DNA from: CADDYT01 sp035294125
GTDB taxonomy: Bacteria; Chloroflexota; Ktedonobacteria; Ktedonobacterales; Ktedonobacteraceae
Length of the DNA stretch: 64,000 nt
Reading direction: 5' to 3'
Assembly (NCBI GenBank): GCA_035294125.1
Contig: DATGLM010000077.1
Coordinates: 1-64,000 of the forward strand
Shown: positions 24,375 through 33,698 of the stretch, in pieces
How positions within the stretch are numbered: the first letter of the stretch is position 1
How the letters are laid out: every line of letters begins with the position of its first letter
Translations under genes and position numbers: made by a program
Notes under the pieces: generated by a model
Told to the model about the DNA's origin: nothing
The model's database searches: none
The model's input: only the letters and a program-made list of their open reading frames with translations

Positions 24375-24403
24375 GCCATCCTGAGCGGCAGCGAAGAATC
24401 TCA
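24375..24403. repeat. Intergenic repeat, copy 2
   Basis: CATCCTGAGCGGCAGCGAAG followed by AATCTC; related to the copy at 21575-21604. Each copy lies in the leader between a CTTAACC promoter or terminator and a phosphoesterase gene. Confidence 0.6.
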
Positions 24404-24477
24404 TTCGAAGCCCGGAAAGTTTGCAGGAATCTTTCGTTACCGCCCCTTACTACTCTCTTTTTGAAAGGAGAATGAGC

Positions 24478-26700
24478 ATGCGCGGATTATTACAGCGTCC
24501 TCTCCTCATTATCTGCTCCCTGGCAGTGGTGATTGCCGGGGTAGTAGCCGTCTGGCAGGTTCCACTGCCTGGTCACGCGGCAAAGCAGCAGACCACCACA
24601 ACCCCCATTAAACATGTGGTGGTAATCATGATGGAAAATCATACCTTCGATAACCTCTTCGGACGCTTTCCCGGTGCTAATGGCATCACAGAACCACGGG
24701 CAAGCAATCCCTTAGAGGGGGACAACGATCATACCAGCCCTGCTGCCCTTGCCTCTATCGATGGCGGCAAGATGGATGGCTTCTTGCCCTGGGAGCAGGT
24801 GCAGTACACCCAGCAAGATATCCCGAACTACTGGGCCTACGCCACGCAATTTGGCCTTGGTGATGATTTCTTCACCGATGTTCCAACCAATAGCACTCCC
24901 AACCACCTCTCATGGTTGGCCGGTGACGACCCCGGCCTGTTCGATGGCTCTCATAGCAGCGGCTGCACCTCTAATCAGAATGCGTTGCTCTACTCGAAAA
25001 ATTCCTCGGGCTACTTCTGGAACTATCCCTGCTACAGCGTGCCAACCCTGCCCGAGGAACTGACCGCGAATGGTATCTCCTGGAAGTATTACGTCTCCTC
25101 ACCTAACTGGGACGGCCCTCGCTACTTCTCTGCTCTGGATGGCTCACCGAATGATATTCAGAACGCGGCGCAATTCGCGACCGATGTCAAGAATGGCAAT
25201 ATGGCCCAGGTCTCGCTGGTAACGCCTATTCCGGCGCAAAGCGACCATCCACCCGCTTTTATGGAGGCCGGGCAAGATTTCGTGACCAATGCTGTCAACG
25301 CGATCATGAATAGCCAGTATTGGAGTTCAACCGCCATCTTTGTGACCTGGGATGATTTCGGCGGCTTCTATGACCATGTTACTCCGCCTTCTGTCGGAGA
25401 TAATCTGGGACTTGGCCCTCGCGTTCCCCTGATCGTCATTTCACCCTATGCCAGACAAGGCTATATCTCCTCCGCTGATAATCCGAATGGTAAGCCGGGT
25501 GAGTTCGCCTCGTTTGATAAGTTTATCGAAGAGAACTGGGGCTTGCCACCTGTTGGGACGCGCGACGCTAACCCCAATATCAGCGACCTGATGGATTTCT
25601 TCAACTGGAATCAGCAGCCGCAGGCTCCTTTAATCCTGCAACAGATTCCGTATACGAAGCTATTGAGGATTGCGACGGTCAACACAGTTACGGTGAACGG
25701 GCAGACGCTGGCAGGAACGATTGTACCGCGCTATGGCGACCCCAACACCACCTACACCTATAGCGTCGTTTACACCCCCAAGCAGAAGCCCACAGTCGCC
25801 AATGTTAATATCGATGGGACTGCCTACCCGATGACCTTTGTCGAGAAGGTGAGTACTGGCAATCTCTACCAGTACTCGACCAAACTGCCGCTCGGCCTGA
25901 ATCACTCGTTCACGTTCACCTTCTCGAATCCCAGTGGTGGGACAGTGACACTGCCCGATAACGGCGTGCCTTTCCCCGGCCCCTATGTCCACCCCTACAC
26001 AGTGAGCTGGTCGGTCAAGCCGAAGGAGGGTTTCTCAAATCAGCCATATCATTTCAGCGCGACCTATAAATCCGACAACGGTATAGCGCCCACGGTGGCT
26101 CAGGTAGATATTGACGGTCAAGCCTATAATCTGAAGGCGAATTGTACCAGTAACAATAGCTGCAACTACAGCAAAGGTGTCAATTATACCTACACCACAA
26201 TGTTGCCGGTCGGTATCCACTACATGCGCTTCGTCTTCGACGATAGCACGGACCACTCGGACGAACAAATCTACCTGGGTTCTGAGCAGCCTGTCGTGAG
26301 CGAGGTGATGCTGACCAATTCAAATGTCAGTCCTGCCAGCGGCACCGCTTCGACTCCCTATACCTTCTCGACGACGTATACCGATGTGAACAATCTGGCG
26401 CCTACCAGCGCAAATCTCTACGTCGATGGTACGTCCTATCCGATGACATGCGTCTCAAATTGTAGCTCATACAATCAGGGCGCGCTCTACCAGGCTCAGG
26501 TGCAGCTTTCCAGCGGCAAACACCATTTCTACTTCGTCTTCACGAACTCGAATACCTCGTGGGCTGATCCGTTTGACCCGGATGAGTATAACGGGCCGAA
26601 TGTCTCTGCGGCAGGTCAGCCGCCAGCCTCCTCGGTTGGCGTTGGTACCCTCTGGCAGCCGCCTCAAGCAGACCCGGATGATACCGACTTCACGGATTGA
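24478..26700 (+). CDS. Secreted phosphoesterase (acid phosphatase/phospholipase C family), copy 2
   Basis: A 740-residue paralogue of the preceding gene with the same layout: signal peptide (about 5-32), PF04185 domain (IKHVVVIMMENHTFDNLFG, STPNHLSW, TWDDFGGFYDHVTPPS) and three Ig-like C-terminal repeats. Additional cysteines are present (CTSNQN, CSSY, CTSNNSC), suggesting disulfides outside the cell. ATG 24478 lies 7 bases after AAAGGAG. It likely hydrolyses phosphate esters outside the cell; the exact substrate is unknown. The pair probably arose by tandem duplication, with the promoter copied too. Confidence 0.9.
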   Translation: MRGLLQRPLLIICSLAVVIAGVVAVWQVPLPGHAAKQQTTTTPIKHVVVIMMENHTFDNLFGRFPGANGITEPRASNPLEGDNDHTSPAALASIDGGKMDGFLPWEQVQYTQQDIPNYWAYATQFGLGDDFFTDVPTNSTPNHLSWLAGDDPGLFDGSHSSGCTSNQNALLYSKNSSGYFWNYPCYSVPTLPEELTANGISWKYYVSSPNWDGPRYFSALDGSPNDIQNAAQFATDVKNGNMAQVSLVTPIPAQSDHPPAFMEAGQDFVTNAVNAIMNSQYWSSTAIFVTWDDFGGFYDHVTPPSVGDNLGLGPRVPLIVISPYARQGYISSADNPNGKPGEFASFDKFIEENWGLPPVGTRDANPNISDLMDFFNWNQQPQAPLILQQIPYTKLLRIATVNTVTVNGQTLAGTIVPRYGDPNTTYTYSVVYTPKQKPTVANVNIDGTAYPMTFVEKVSTGNLYQYSTKLPLGLNHSFTFTFSNPSGGTVTLPDNGVPFPGPYVHPYTVSWSVKPKEGFSNQPYHFSATYKSDNGIAPTVAQVDIDGQAYNLKANCTSNNSCNYSKGVNYTYTTMLPVGIHYMRFVFDDSTDHSDEQIYLGSEQPVVSEVMLTNSNVSPASGTASTPYTFSTTYTDVNNLAPTSANLYVDGTSYPMTCVSNCSSYNQGALYQAQVQLSSGKHHFYFVFTNSNTSWADPFDPDEYNGPNVSAAGQPPASSVGVGTLWQPPQADPDDTDFTD

Positions 26701-26736
26701 CGGCCATTTCGTTTGTAGTGCGATCTTTTTGCAGAT

Positions 26737-26780
26737 CAGGGGAGAGTTGCATACACAGCTCTCCCCCTGGTTATTTTTTT
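26737..26780 (+). terminator. Rho-independent terminator of phosphoesterase 2
   Basis: GGGGAGAG (26739-26746) pairs with CTCTCCCC (26759-26766), and CAG/CTG extend the stem. A T-run follows at 26774-26780. Confidence 0.85.
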
Positions 26781-26964
26781 CATGCCATGCCATGCCAGGG
26801 CTGCCGTATGTCGAAGTCAGGAGAAGAGGAAATCAAAAAGCCCTGGGATGCAGACCATGCAGGCTTGACTCTGGCCCAGAAATCCCATAGAATTGACATA
26901 GTACAAATGTGTTATGCGTATTGTGTGCTGGTCTGTCGAAAAGCTACTCTATTGAGGAGAAGTT

Positions 26965-27645
26965 GTGTCTGCGTCGCAGTCAGGAGAAGAGTGGTTGAGC
27001 CTGCGTGAGGCAGCGGAGATGCTGGGCATGCACCCGGCAACCGTGCGCCTGTGGGCAGACCGTAACGAATTGCCTTCGCGCCGCACCAATGGCGGCCATC
27101 GCCGCTTTCGCCGGGCGGATATCGAGGCGCGCCTGCGCCAGGAGGCAGAATGGCGACCCCATCCCGCCGCGCAGTTGCTGGTGCAGAGCGTGCTGGGCCG
27201 CGTCCGCTTCGCCTTCACCGACGGTACGCTCAACCATCTTCCCTGGTATCTGCATTTCGATGAGCAGGCCCGCGAGGCTTATCGTAAGCTGGGCCGCCGC
27301 GTGCTCGAACTCCTCCTGCGTGCCGTCTCCGATGGTGCCGTCAGCGAAGAACTGCGCCGCGAGGCTAGCGCGCTGGGCACCGAATATGGCGCGATTACCT
27401 GCCGCTCCAATGTTCCCGTTGCCGATGCCGTGCGCGCCTTCCTCTACTTTCACAGCCTCGTCGATGACAGCGTCCTGCAGATCGTCGAGTTGCGCGGCGC
27501 TCGCGATCATCAGGATCTTCCCTGGGCTGACAGCCTGCGCCAGATCCAGGCTCTCACCAACGAAATTTTGCCCGCCCTTATCGAATCCGCGCAATCCTCA
27601 CAATCACAGATGCAAACATCCTCTATCCCTACTACTTCCAAATAA
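26965..27645 (+). CDS. MerR/excisionase-like HTH protein with a helical sensor domain
   Basis: A 226-residue protein. Residues 9-55 form a MerR/Xis-type winged helix (LSLREAAEMLGMHPATVRLW...RRTNGGHRRFRRADIEARL). The rest is helical and resembles the RsbRD N-terminal/PF14361 domain found in some sensor kinases (DAVRAFLYFHSLVDDSVLQ); this is an impression. It is therefore a likely one-component regulator. The start is GTG 26965 with GAGGAGAA in front. Its first codons are partly duplicated at 26810-26828. It precedes the PBP gene but has no clear operon link. Confidence 0.8.
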   Translation: MSASQSGEEWLSLREAAEMLGMHPATVRLWADRNELPSRRTNGGHRRFRRADIEARLRQEAEWRPHPAAQLLVQSVLGRVRFAFTDGTLNHLPWYLHFDEQAREAYRKLGRRVLELLLRAVSDGAVSEELRREASALGTEYGAITCRSNVPVADAVRAFLYFHSLVDDSVLQIVELRGARDHQDLPWADSLRQIQALTNEILPALIESAQSSQSQMQTSSIPTTSK

Positions 27646-27761
27646 CCTGAGAATACAACCTCTTCGCGACGTATAGAGAACGGAGAAATGCTTTCCTGTT
27701 GTATAAATATATGTAAATATGGTAATCTTGAGAGTAATCACGGCAATGAAAAGGAAGACGC

Positions 27762-30668
27762 ATGGCAGCGCGCGCAAAGCCATCTTCCTCGATGTCCAGG
27801 CGTGAGAAGCGCATGTCCACGCATAGACGACCACGAGGGCAGAGGCCAGCACTGAAAGCAACGCAACCGGCTGAGGCAGGAGCGGAGTTAGATCTCTCGC
27901 TCACGCCCCGGCAGCAGCGCGCGCTGCTCTACATTGCGCGCCGCCATATGCGCCATGCTCGCATCACTACTCGTCTACCACGCACCTCCGCTCCTGAAAA
28001 TATCCCTGCCACCATCTCTTCACCCGTGGTGGAGGATGCTTCCCCATCTAGCGAGAGGACCGGCGAGCAACCGGAAGCTGTGAGGATGATGCTTTCTCGT
28101 TCGTTTGATAGTCATGAAGCCCCTTCAGACGCGCGAGCACGAGACATCACCTCTACGGACATCCCGAAGAAAGCTGCTACTGGGAGCGCGCGCAGCGGCA
28201 GCGAGGCCGGGAGAACGAGGCGCCTGCAAGCTTTTCCATTACCGGTGCCGCTGCCGCCATTGGTGCCGAAGGCGCAATCTCAACCCCCTGCCGCAGTTGC
28301 CGCTTCGTTGCCCGCGTCGGTTCCGGTTCCGGTTCCGGTGAAGCCACGGACAGAACGAGTGAATGCGCACAAACGCTGGCGGCGAAAAATGCTGCGCCAC
28401 TTCTCGCGCAAGCGCCTGCGCCAGGCCCGCGTTTCTGAACGACGCCAGCGCGGTCGTTTCTGGCTCTCTATCATCAGTACGTTCGTTTTGCTGTTCATTA
28501 TCCTCTCCTCACTGATCGGGGCGGGCCTGTCAGCCGCCTATACCTTCTACCAGCAGACGCAGCAGGAATATGGAAAGCAGGTGCTTACCCTGCAGGACCT
28601 CTTGCCGCTCGACAACCTGAAGATGTACGACAGCAAGGGCATCTTGATCGGGCAATTGACCGATCAGGGGCTGCACACCTCCGTCATCTTTGACCAGATT
28701 GCGCCCCCGCTCACCGAAGCTATCGTCGCTACTGAAGACAAAAATTTCTGGACAAACGAGGGAATTGACCCGCAGGGTATGTTGCGTGCCGCTCTGGCCG
28801 ACCTGCGTAGCGGGCGTGTCGTTGAAGGCGGCAGCACCATCACGCAGCAACTGATTAAAAATCTGGTCGTGGGCAACGAGGTAACACTCAAACGCAAGCT
28901 GCAAGAAATCGCGCTGACGACGGATGTGAACAGCAGCTATTCCAAGCGCGATATCCTGACCATGTACCTGAACAGTATCTACTTCGGTCACCAGGCGTAT
29001 GGCATTGATGCTGCCGCGCAGGTCTATTTTGGCTTGCAGGACAAACCCGGCAAGGCTGCCTCGGCCCAGCTTGACCTCGCGCAATCGGCCATGCTGGCAG
29101 GCATTCCCAATTCCCCCTATCTCTACGATCCCCTGCTCCATCCGCAGGCTGCCTTCAACCGCTTTGAAAGTGTCCTTGAGTCCATGATCTCCCAGCATTA
29201 CATTACACGCGTGCAGGCGCTGGAAGCTATTAGCGAGGCGCAGCGTCCTGGTTTCTTCAAGCCCGGCAACTTCTCGCAGAATCGCGCTCCGCATTTCTTC
29301 CAGTTTGTGTTGCAGCAGCTTGAGCAGAGCACGCATCTCAGCAGACAGCAGTTGTCGCGTTCCGGCATGCAAGTCTACACGACGCTGAATGTCGCCTTAC
29401 AGGACCAGATTCAGAAGATTATGCAACAGCATGTGGAGGAACTGCGCTACGACCACAATGTCACTAATGCCGCCGAGGTGCTGATCGATTATCACTCCGG
29501 GGCGATTATCTCCCTGCTGGGCAGCATCGACTACAACGATAACTCCATCGATGGGCAGTTCGATGTGGCAACGCAGGGCTACCGCCAACCCGGTTCCTCC
29601 TTCAAGCCCTACGTCTACGTGACCGCCTTTGAGCAAGGCGCGTCTCCTGCTCAGGCCATCGATGACGCGCCGCTGACTATTCCGCTGTGCTGCGGCCAGC
29701 CGCCGTTCTCGCCGCAAAACTACGACCTGAGCTTTCACGGGCAGATGACGCTGCGCTGTGCTCTACAAAACTCGCTCAATGTTCCTGCCGTCAAGGTTCT
29801 CCAGCATGTAGGCATCAACGCGGCCATGCAGACGGCGTACAACATGGGCATTACCAGCTACGAGGGAACGCCCGGCTACTCGCTCGTCCTGGGCGGTCTG
29901 GGCATTCGCCTGCTTGATCAGACCTCTGCTATGGGTGTCTTTGCCAATGGCGGCGTGCGCGTTGGCTACTATGCCATCAACAAGATCGTCTCAGCCAACA
30001 CGGGTAAGGTGCTGTACCAGCACACACGCTCCACGGGCAAGCAGGTCATCAGTCCCCAGCTTGCCTACATGATGACGAATGTACTCAGCGACAACACCGA
30101 CCGCATTCCCGAATTCTTCGACTGCAACGTCTTGCAGCTCTACGCGAACTCGCAGAGCGCGTGTTACGCGGGTGATCGCGGAACGGTGCGCCCGGCAGCC
30201 GCCAAGACCGGCACGACGCAGGATTTCCGCGACAACTGGACGGTTGGCTACACGACCGACTACGTGATGGGCGTCTGGGTCGGCAACGATGACAATTCTC
30301 CGATGATCGATGTTACCGGCGTGCAGGGCGCGGCGCCCATCTGGCACGACTCCATGCTGCTGGCCGAACAGGGCCATCCCATCCGCGATTTCGTCAACCC
30401 CGGCGGTCTCGTGCGCGCTACCGTCACCTACCCCGATGGCGTCAAAACCACCGACTGGTTCCTGCCCGGCACCGTCCCCCGCTTCAATCCCACGCCTGCA
30501 CCCACATCTCCGGTCTCGACCTCTACGACGGCGCCCGGCAAACAGAAAATACCCGCTCCCACGACAGGCGGCGCGCCTGGCAAGATGCCAGCTCCCTATT
30601 GCCCCTCCGACTACAGCTTCGCCTTCCCGCCTCCCGCGAGTAACGCCAGTCCCAACGGAGTATGGTGA
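27762..30668 (+). CDS. Class A penicillin-binding protein (transglycosylase/transpeptidase)
   Basis: A 968-residue peptidoglycan synthase. It has a long basic cytoplasmic N-terminus (about 235 residues, twice or more the usual length), one membrane helix (about 240-265), a GT51 glycosyltransferase domain (catalytic Glu325 in ATEDKNFW; GGSTITQQLIKNL) and a transpeptidase domain. Active-site motifs are SSFK (Ser612), SLN in LQNSLNVPAVK, and KTG (Lys815). The C-terminal tail is Pro/Thr-rich. AAGGAAG precedes the ATG. The N-terminal Pro/Arg/Ala extension is unusual and could bind cell-division partners. A degraded partial copy follows downstream. Confidence 0.95.
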   Translation: MAARAKPSSSMSRREKRMSTHRRPRGQRPALKATQPAEAGAELDLSLTPRQQRALLYIARRHMRHARITTRLPRTSAPENIPATISSPVVEDASPSSERTGEQPEAVRMMLSRSFDSHEAPSDARARDITSTDIPKKAATGSARSGSEAGRTRRLQAFPLPVPLPPLVPKAQSQPPAAVAASLPASVPVPVPVKPRTERVNAHKRWRRKMLRHFSRKRLRQARVSERRQRGRFWLSIISTFVLLFIILSSLIGAGLSAAYTFYQQTQQEYGKQVLTLQDLLPLDNLKMYDSKGILIGQLTDQGLHTSVIFDQIAPPLTEAIVATEDKNFWTNEGIDPQGMLRAALADLRSGRVVEGGSTITQQLIKNLVVGNEVTLKRKLQEIALTTDVNSSYSKRDILTMYLNSIYFGHQAYGIDAAAQVYFGLQDKPGKAASAQLDLAQSAMLAGIPNSPYLYDPLLHPQAAFNRFESVLESMISQHYITRVQALEAISEAQRPGFFKPGNFSQNRAPHFFQFVLQQLEQSTHLSRQQLSRSGMQVYTTLNVALQDQIQKIMQQHVEELRYDHNVTNAAEVLIDYHSGAIISLLGSIDYNDNSIDGQFDVATQGYRQPGSSFKPYVYVTAFEQGASPAQAIDDAPLTIPLCCGQPPFSPQNYDLSFHGQMTLRCALQNSLNVPAVKVLQHVGINAAMQTAYNMGITSYEGTPGYSLVLGGLGIRLLDQTSAMGVFANGGVRVGYYAINKIVSANTGKVLYQHTRSTGKQVISPQLAYMMTNVLSDNTDRIPEFFDCNVLQLYANSQSACYAGDRGTVRPAAAKTGTTQDFRDNWTVGYTTDYVMGVWVGNDDNSPMIDVTGVQGAAPIWHDSMLLAEQGHPIRDFVNPGGLVRATVTYPDGVKTTDWFLPGTVPRFNPTPAPTSPVSTSTTAPGKQKIPAPTTGGAPGKMPAPYCPSDYSFAFPPPASNASPNGVW

Positions 30669-30825
30669 TTGCTCCCTTTGTCTGAAGGTGATGAACTTTA
30701 GTCTCAAGGGGTGAAACTCACACTATTACCGGGCAGATATCACCTCTCCGCCAGGCTGGATGCTTGAGACCTCATCTTAGCCTGTCCGTTGTACTTTATA
30801 GAAACATTCTAGCAAAGGTTATGCA

Positions 30826-31628
30826 ATGATTATTGAGCAAAAACCAGAGGGATCGGCGAAACTTCCGGTTCATAGCCGCGCTGCTGCCTTGCAACACCTC
30901 AATGTCCGCCCACTACCGCCGCGACATCGCTACGCCCTGCAAAATTCCTTCAACGTTCCCGCCGTCAAAGTTTTGCTGAAGACGGGCGTGGTAGCCTCCC
31001 TGCACACGGCCCAGGCGATGGGCATCACCTGCTACGAGGTGACGCCCAACTATACGATGGTGCTGGGAACGCTCAGTGTTCACCTGCTGGATATGACCTC
31101 CGCTTACGGCGTCTTCGCCGATGAAGGCGTGCGCGTTCCCCCCCACTCTATCGAGGTCGCACGCGACGCGAGCGGGCATGTGGTCTACCCGTTCGTAGCG
31201 ATGGGAAAGCGTGTCATGAGTCCGCAGGTCTCTTTCCTGGTGACCAATGTGCTGAGCGACAACAACTCGCGTACCTTCGAATTTGGCAAGTGCAGCATGC
31301 TCTACCTGTACAGCACCTCGCAGGATCAGTGTTACGCTGGCGACCCGGCGTCGTGCGCCCGGCAGCCGTCAAAACCGGCACCTCGCAGGATTTCCGCGAT
31401 AACTGGACGATTGGCTACGCGACCGACTATGTGATCGGTGTCTGGGCGGGCAACAACGACGACACGCCCATGGTCGATGTCACCGGCGTTGATGGCGCTG
31501 GCCCCATCTGGCACGACTCCATGCTGCTGGCCGGGCAGGGCCGACCCGTCACCGACTTCCCCATCCCCGGCGGCGGCGTCCAGCGAACCGTCAGCTATCC
31601 TGGCATGACCACAACGGACTGGTATTGA
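30826..31628 (+). pseudogene. Frameshifted partial duplicate of the PBP transpeptidase domain
   Basis: From about 30930 the reading frame aligns with the C-terminal third of the upstream PBP (YALQNSFNVPAVKVL, VMSPQVSFLVTNVLSDN, QCYAGD). At about 31345-31347 one base appears to be missing and the match continues in another frame: VVRPAAVKTGTSQDFRDNW, then GPIWHDSMLLAGQG and TTDWY. The GT51 domain and the SxxK serine are absent. It is a truncated tandem duplicate that cannot make a working enzyme. Confidence 0.88.
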
Positions 31629-31635
31629 AATGAGG

Positions 31636-32499
31636 TTATTCTACATGTATCCCCACGTGCTCCAGCAGAGCGCGGCTGAGTTCGGCGCGGTGTTTTTTAG
31701 GCATGCGCTGCGCGAAGCCGTGCGAATCGGAGCCGGTGCTCATCAGCAGGTTGTGCTGGCGGGCATAATTCAGGTAGCCTTCAATCAGCTCAGGGCTGTG
31801 CGAGGGATGGTAGACTTCGATTCCATCGATGGGAACCTCGGCGCGCAGTTGGTCGAGCAGGGCCGGTTCGTAGAAGGTGAAGCCGGGTTCGCGCCGACCG
31901 GGATGAGCGAGGAGGCAAACGGCCCCGCTGCGGTGCGCTGCCTCCACCGTCTCCGCCATATCCACCTTGATCTCGTGGAATCCGACCTCGCGCATGATCT
32001 GAAGCGCCTCGCGCCAGTGCTTCACATAGCCATGCTCGCGCAGCAGCATCGTGTTATGGGAGGTGCGCGTTGGCAGCCCGCCGCTCTCAGGCAGCAGTTC
32101 CTCGCGGCGCGGGAACTCATAGCCCTTGCGCGCCAGCTCATCATACACCGCCAGGGCCATTTCCTGCTGGCGGCGCTTGATCTGAGCCGTCATGTCAGTG
32201 AGAAAGTTTTCGCGCGGGTCAAAGCCGTAGCAGAGTAAATCACCCATCTTGCCCTGCCAGGCAGTGCTCATCTCAACACCAGATAATACCGGCAAGCCCT
32301 GCCGGGCCGCCAGTTCCTGGATGTGGCCGACCATATCCACGCGGTCATGGTCGGTCACAGCCACAAGGTCAAAGCCCTCATGTACCAGGTAATCTATCAA
32401 TTCTTCATCGGTCAAACGCCCATCGCTGTAGGTGGTATGCATGTGCAGGTCAATCGCGGCATCCGGGGCAAGGGTCAGGGAATCAGTCAAACGTATCAA
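31636..32499 (-). CDS. PHP-domain metal-dependent phosphoesterase
   Basis: A 287-residue protein of the PHP family. DLHMHTTYSDG is the first metal-binding motif, VAVTDHD the second, with SGVEMS, LLAHPGRREPG and STGSDSHG further on. This matches the TrpH/YciV group, which releases phosphate from 3',5'-bisphosphonucleotides or short oligonucleotides, though other substrates exist. I chose TTG 32499 because AAGGAG lies six bases upstream; another TTG 10 codons earlier lacks a site. It converges on the PBP pseudogene. Confidence 0.87.
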   Translation of the reverse strand: MIRLTDSLTLAPDAAIDLHMHTTYSDGRLTDEELIDYLVHEGFDLVAVTDHDRVDMVGHIQELAARQGLPVLSGVEMSTAWQGKMGDLLCYGFDPRENFLTDMTAQIKRRQQEMALAVYDELARKGYEFPRREELLPESGGLPTRTSHNTMLLREHGYVKHWREALQIMREVGFHEIKVDMAETVEAAHRSGAVCLLAHPGRREPGFTFYEPALLDQLRAEVPIDGIEVYHPSHSPELIEGYLNYARQHNLLMSTGSDSHGFAQRMPKKHRAELSRALLEHVGIHVE

Positions 32500-32579
32500 A
32501 ACGAACTCCTTCAAACTTCTATGAGGCAAAAACGACAGAGATATTCTTCTTTATGATACCATATCTCGTTCGCACACAT

Positions 32580-32704
32580 TGACATCCCCTCATAATTCTT
32601 CTGTCAGGTCTGTGGTCCGTGAGGAGGTGAGGGAGAGGAGGTGGGGACACCCCACTGCCCGGCAGGGACTCTGTCCCTGCACCCCACTTTCTGAGGGGAT
32701 GTCA
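32580..32704. repeat. MITE-like element with 13-bp terminal inverted repeats
   Basis: TGACATCCCCTCA (32580-32592) and TGAGGGGATGTCA (32692-32704) are perfect inverted repeats bounding 125 bases. Inside are two hairpins: GTGGGG-ACA-CCCCAC (32641-32655) and GCAGGGAC/GTCCCTGC (32662-32680). No coding capacity. No clear target-site duplication is seen. It lies between the divergent PHP and zinc-ribbon genes. Confidence 0.65.
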
Positions 32705-32806
32705 GGCGTACAGGCTTGCCAGAGAGCATAGTGAGAGAGTACAATGAAAAAAGACCCCGCACACTGCGCCTGTCGTGAAGCTCTCGAAAGGAGTCATTGT
32801 CTGCGC

Positions 32807-33523
32807 ATGAGCACGACACAGATAGCTGCCGCACTCTACCAGTTGCAGCAGCTTGATCTCGAACTGGATCGGATCGTCTCCGAACAGCAAGCCATTGCCA
32901 GCTCTCTGCAAGCAAACGCCGGTGTACAGAAGCTTCGTAAGGAATATGAAATCGCGCAGCAGCAACTGCAGAGCGGCCAGCAGACCCAGAAAGAGGCGGA
33001 ATGGACGCTCGAAGACCTGAGCCGCCGCCTCAAGGCCCAGGAACAACGCCTCTATAGTGGAAGCGTCACCAATCCCAAAGAGTTGCAGGCGCTCCAGCAG
33101 GAAATCCAGCACCTGCGAGCGCAGCAGAGCCGCCAGGAAGATGTGGCCCTCGAATTGATGGATGCTACGGAAACACTGGAAGAGACGGCTCGTAACACAG
33201 GCGCCGCTCTTCAGAAAGCAGAGCGGGCCTGGACACAGGAAAACGCGGCAAAGCTGGCGCGCCGCGACCAGCTAGCGGCGCGCCAACAAGAACTTCAGGC
33301 CCAACGCACGCGCCTGACGACCGGCATTGATGCGGCCCTCCTTCAACGCTACGAAGCCCTGCGCCGCACCAAACAGGGACGCGCCGTCTCGAAAGTCGAG
33401 CAAAACTCCTGTCAGTGGTGCCGGGTCATCCTCACCCCCAGCGAACTCCAGCGCGTCCGCACCAGCAACACCTTGCAAACCTGCACCAACTGCGCTCGCA
33501 TCCTGTATTATGACCGTCTGTAA
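32807..33523 (+). CDS. Coiled-coil C4-type zinc ribbon protein (CT398-like)
   Basis: A 238-residue protein. Residues about 5-180 form long antiparallel coiled coils rich in Gln, Glu, Leu and Arg (GSVTNPKELQALQQEIQHL is the typical hinge). The C-terminus is a four-cysteine zinc ribbon: CQWC and CTNC with ILYYDRL at the end. The family (zf-RING_7/CT398, YbgI neighbourhood) is widespread and of uncertain function; nucleic-acid or chaperone-like roles have been proposed. ATG 32807 is used; AAAGGAG lies 13 bases upstream, so an in-frame CTG at 32801 is an alternative start. Confidence 0.9.
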   Translation: MSTTQIAAALYQLQQLDLELDRIVSEQQAIASSLQANAGVQKLRKEYEIAQQQLQSGQQTQKEAEWTLEDLSRRLKAQEQRLYSGSVTNPKELQALQQEIQHLRAQQSRQEDVALELMDATETLEETARNTGAALQKAERAWTQENAAKLARRDQLAARQQELQAQRTRLTTGIDAALLQRYEALRRTKQGRAVSKVEQNSCQWCRVILTPSELQRVRTSNTLQTCTNCARILYYDRL

Positions 33524-33577
33524 CTTGTAGGTCTCGATGGATCGAGGGCAGCCCCGATCCATCGGGACCTACAAGTT
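33522..33577 (+). terminator. Long hairpin after the zinc ribbon gene
   Basis: A 23-bp stem with one mismatch (33522-33544 with 33555-33577) and a 10-base loop begins on the stop codon. It lacks a T-run. Its core CCCGATCCATCGGGACCTA resembles other hairpins in the window (46148-46170), so it may be a repeat serving as a terminator. Confidence 0.65.
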
Positions 33578-33626
33578 GTATATCCCCATTGTTTCGTGAA
33601 AGCTCAATGCCATCCCATTGCGTCCC

Positions 33627-33655
33627 TACATTTCGTCCTGCCATTGGGCTATAAT
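33627..33655 (+). promoter_or_regulatory. Candidate promoter of the DUF402 gene
   Basis: TACATT (33627-33632) and TATAAT (33650-33655) with 17 bases between; the start codon is at 33699. Confidence 0.5.
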
Positions 33656-33698
33656 CTAATGTGTAAGAGGTTGTTATTTTGAGAGGAAGGATATTACG

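Noticed and set aside
32744..32806. Longer start for the zinc ribbon protein at 32744
   Set aside because: No ribosome-binding site precedes that ATG, and the AAAGGAG site lies between it and the ATG at 32807.
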